From Chloroflexota bacterium (lineage in GTDB: Bacteria; Chloroflexota; UBA5177; JANWHV01): 14,547 nt of DNA. A program made the position numbers and the translations under genes. The stretch is from assembly GCA_025924845.1 (NCBI GenBank), contig JAICHN010000079.1, forward strand, positions 1 to 14,547, written 5' to 3'. Of this stretch, positions 13,285 to 14,547 are shown one piece after another; positions within the stretch are counted from its first letter, which is position 1; each line of letters begins with the position of its first letter. The notes under the pieces are model-generated. The model was not told the origin of the DNA and did not search any database. It was given only the letters and a program-made list of their open reading frames with translations.

Positions 13285-14547
13285 CTATGATCCGGTCGCG
13301 GCGATCGCGCCGGTAGGCGCCGCCTCGGCCGCCCGTTGGGCTTGCAAGCCGGACATGGTGCGGAGCGGCAGTTCACGCAGGAACAGCACCAGGATGAGTC
13401 CGATCAGGATAATACCCGCCGCGGTAATGAACACCAGATCCATCGATTGCGAGAAGCCGACGAAGAAGGGCTCGGCCAATCGGTGGTCGGCGTGCTTGAG
13501 AAACGCCGTATCATTCAAGGTTGACAATCCGACCTTGCCGCCGTTATGGATGAGGGCCAGAATCGGTTTGTTCGCCGGATCGGCCTGCACCGTGGGGTCG
13601 TGCAGAGCAGCACGAAACGCGGGCGTTCGGGCGGCACCCTCAAAGGCGGTTCGGATATTATCGCCCACGGTGCTGAAGAGGACCGACAGGAACACCGCCG
13701 TACCCAGAGTACCGCCCATCTGGCGGAAAAACGTCGAGGAGGATGTGGCGACGCCGATGTCCCGCGGCGGCATGGCATTCTGGGTGGCCAGGGTGATCGG
13801 CTGCATTAGGTTACCGACCCCAAGGCCGAAAAGCGCCGTGTAGAGGCCGGTTTGCCATAACGGCGTATCGGCCCCGATAAAATGCATGACAATCAGGGCA
13901 ATCGTCATGAGAGTGGCGCCGATAATTGGGAAGATCTTGTAGCGGCCGGTCCGCGAGATAAGCTGGCCTGAGATGATTGAAGCGATCATCAGACCGCCGG
14001 TCAACGGGAGCAGCAGCAAACCGGAGGCGGTCGGTGAGGCGCCCTTAACGATCTGCAGATACAAAGGCAGAACGGAGAGCCCGCCGAACATGCCCATGCC
14101 GACCACCAGCGCGACCCCGGAGCAGAGGCTAAACACACTGTTGCGGAAGAAGCGCAGGGGAATCAGGGCGTCGTCTCCCATGCGGTACTCCGCCGCGATA
14201 AAGGCGGCCAGCCCCAACAGGCCGAGCGCATAGCAGAACAGGGCTCGTCCTGAACTCCAGCCCCAGATCTGGCCCTGCTCCGCCACGATCAAGAGTGGGA
14301 TCAGACACACGATCAGCGCGACCGCTCCATACAAATCAAGATGCACCTCGCGGCCACGGCGCACATGAGGAAGATTGAGCGTGTACCAAACGACAACCAG
14401 GGCGACGATGCCGATTGGCACGTTGACCAAGAATACCCAGCGCCACCCTGTGATGCCCTGGATGGTGCCGCTGCCTGCGAAGAAGCCGCCAACCAACGGG
14501 CCAAGCACGCTGGACGTACCAAACACGGCCAGAAAGTACCCCTGATA
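13285..14547 (-). CDS. MFS multidrug transporter, DHA2 (EmrB/QacA-like) family, partial at right edge
   Basis: The frame is open to the last base of the window (Y-Q-G-Y-F-L-A-V precedes the GTG at 14526), so the N-terminus and about the first four membrane segments lie outside. About 420 residues are visible to TAG 13287-13285. The motif C region GTSSVLGPLVGGFFAG, followed by GWRWVFLVNVPIGI, is diagnostic for proton-coupled drug antiporters of the 14-helix DHA2 type. The large loop near the end (DNIRTAFEGAARTPAFRAAL) and the final helix VFITAAGIILIGLILVLFLR fit as well. It converges on the LacI gene with a 31-bp gap and is probably not part of the catabolic operon. Substrate unknown. Confidence 0.9.
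   Translation of the reverse strand, partial: YQGYFLAVFGTSSVLGPLVGGFFAGSGTIQGITGWRWVFLVNVPIGIVALVVVWYTLNLPHVRRGREVHLDLYGAVALIVCLIPLLIVAEQGQIWGWSSGRALFCYALGLLGLAAFIAAEYRMGDDALIPLRFFRNSVFSLCSGVALVVGMGMFGGLSVLPLYLQIVKGASPTASGLLLLPLTGGLMIASIISGQLISRTGRYKIFPIIGATLMTIALIVMHFIGADTPLWQTGLYTALFGLGVGNLMQPITLATQNAMPPRDIGVATSSSTFFRQMGGTLGTAVFLSVLFSTVGDNIRTAFEGAARTPAFRAALHDPTVQADPANKPILALIHNGGKVGLSTLNDTAFLKHADHRLAEPFFVGFSQSMDLVFITAAGIILIGLILVLFLRELPLRTMSGLQAQRAAEAAPTGAIAATGS

Noticed and set aside
1..14547. CRISPR array, tRNA or rRNA genes
   Set aside because: No regularly spaced direct repeats and no tRNA- or rRNA-like sequence were seen on either strand.

Overview
The window has two halves. Positions 1 to about 2140 are gene-poor, of mixed and visibly lower GC. 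They hold a short propeller-like ORF, several strong inverted repeats (including a perfect 54-bp palindrome), a possible transposase relic, a complete RelB/RelE-type toxin-antitoxin pair and a second propeller-like fragment. From about 2250 rightwards the DNA is GC-rich and tightly packed. It encodes one coherent carbohydrate-type catabolic locus, followed by the 3' part of a drug-efflux-type MFS gene that runs off the right edge. The gene mix (MalF/MalG-type permeases plus binding protein without a local ATPase, DegT aminotransferases, a Gfo/Idh/MocA oxidoreductase, a LacI regulator), GTG/TTG starts and high GC suggest a soil-type high-GC bacterium. Chloroflexota is my best guess, Actinomycetota the alternative; nothing here proves the phylum.

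The catabolic locus is divergent. Leftwards (minus strand) run two different DegT/DnrJ/EryC1/StrS-family PLP aminotransferases (5004-3691, then 3562-2252). Rightwards run two sugar-type ABC permeases (5198-6172, 6175-7038), a secreted solute-binding protein (7130-8593), a 749-residue homologue of the N,N-dimethylformamidase large subunit with a LamG-like domain (8630-10879), a structured 218-bp spacer, a Gfo/Idh/MocA dehydrogenase (11098-12198) and a LacI-family repressor whose TTG start overlaps the preceding stop codon (12195-13253).

The 193-bp divergent intergenic region is the most informative non-coding part. Each strand carries a readable sigma70-type promoter (TTGACA-N18-TAGCAT leftwards, TTGACC-N17-TAGGAT rightwards). 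Exactly 3 nt after each -10 box lies a copy of TGCnAACGTTnGCA, so each operator covers the predicted transcription start. The motif has the AACGTT core and central CpG typical of LacI/PurR-family operators, and the LacI gene in the cluster has a PurR-like recognition helix (TTVS). The simplest reading is that one local LacI protein represses both arms.

Working model (inference): an amide-bearing (N-formyl or N-acyl) amino sugar or aminocyclitol is imported by the ABC system. The DMFase-like iron amidohydrolase removes the acyl group, the PLP enzymes exchange amine and ketone, and the Gfo/Idh/MocA enzyme performs the NAD(P)-linked redox step. No small DMFase subunit and no transport ATPase is encoded in the window. 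I am not aware of a described pathway with this gene set, and this is the best candidate here for an undescribed system.
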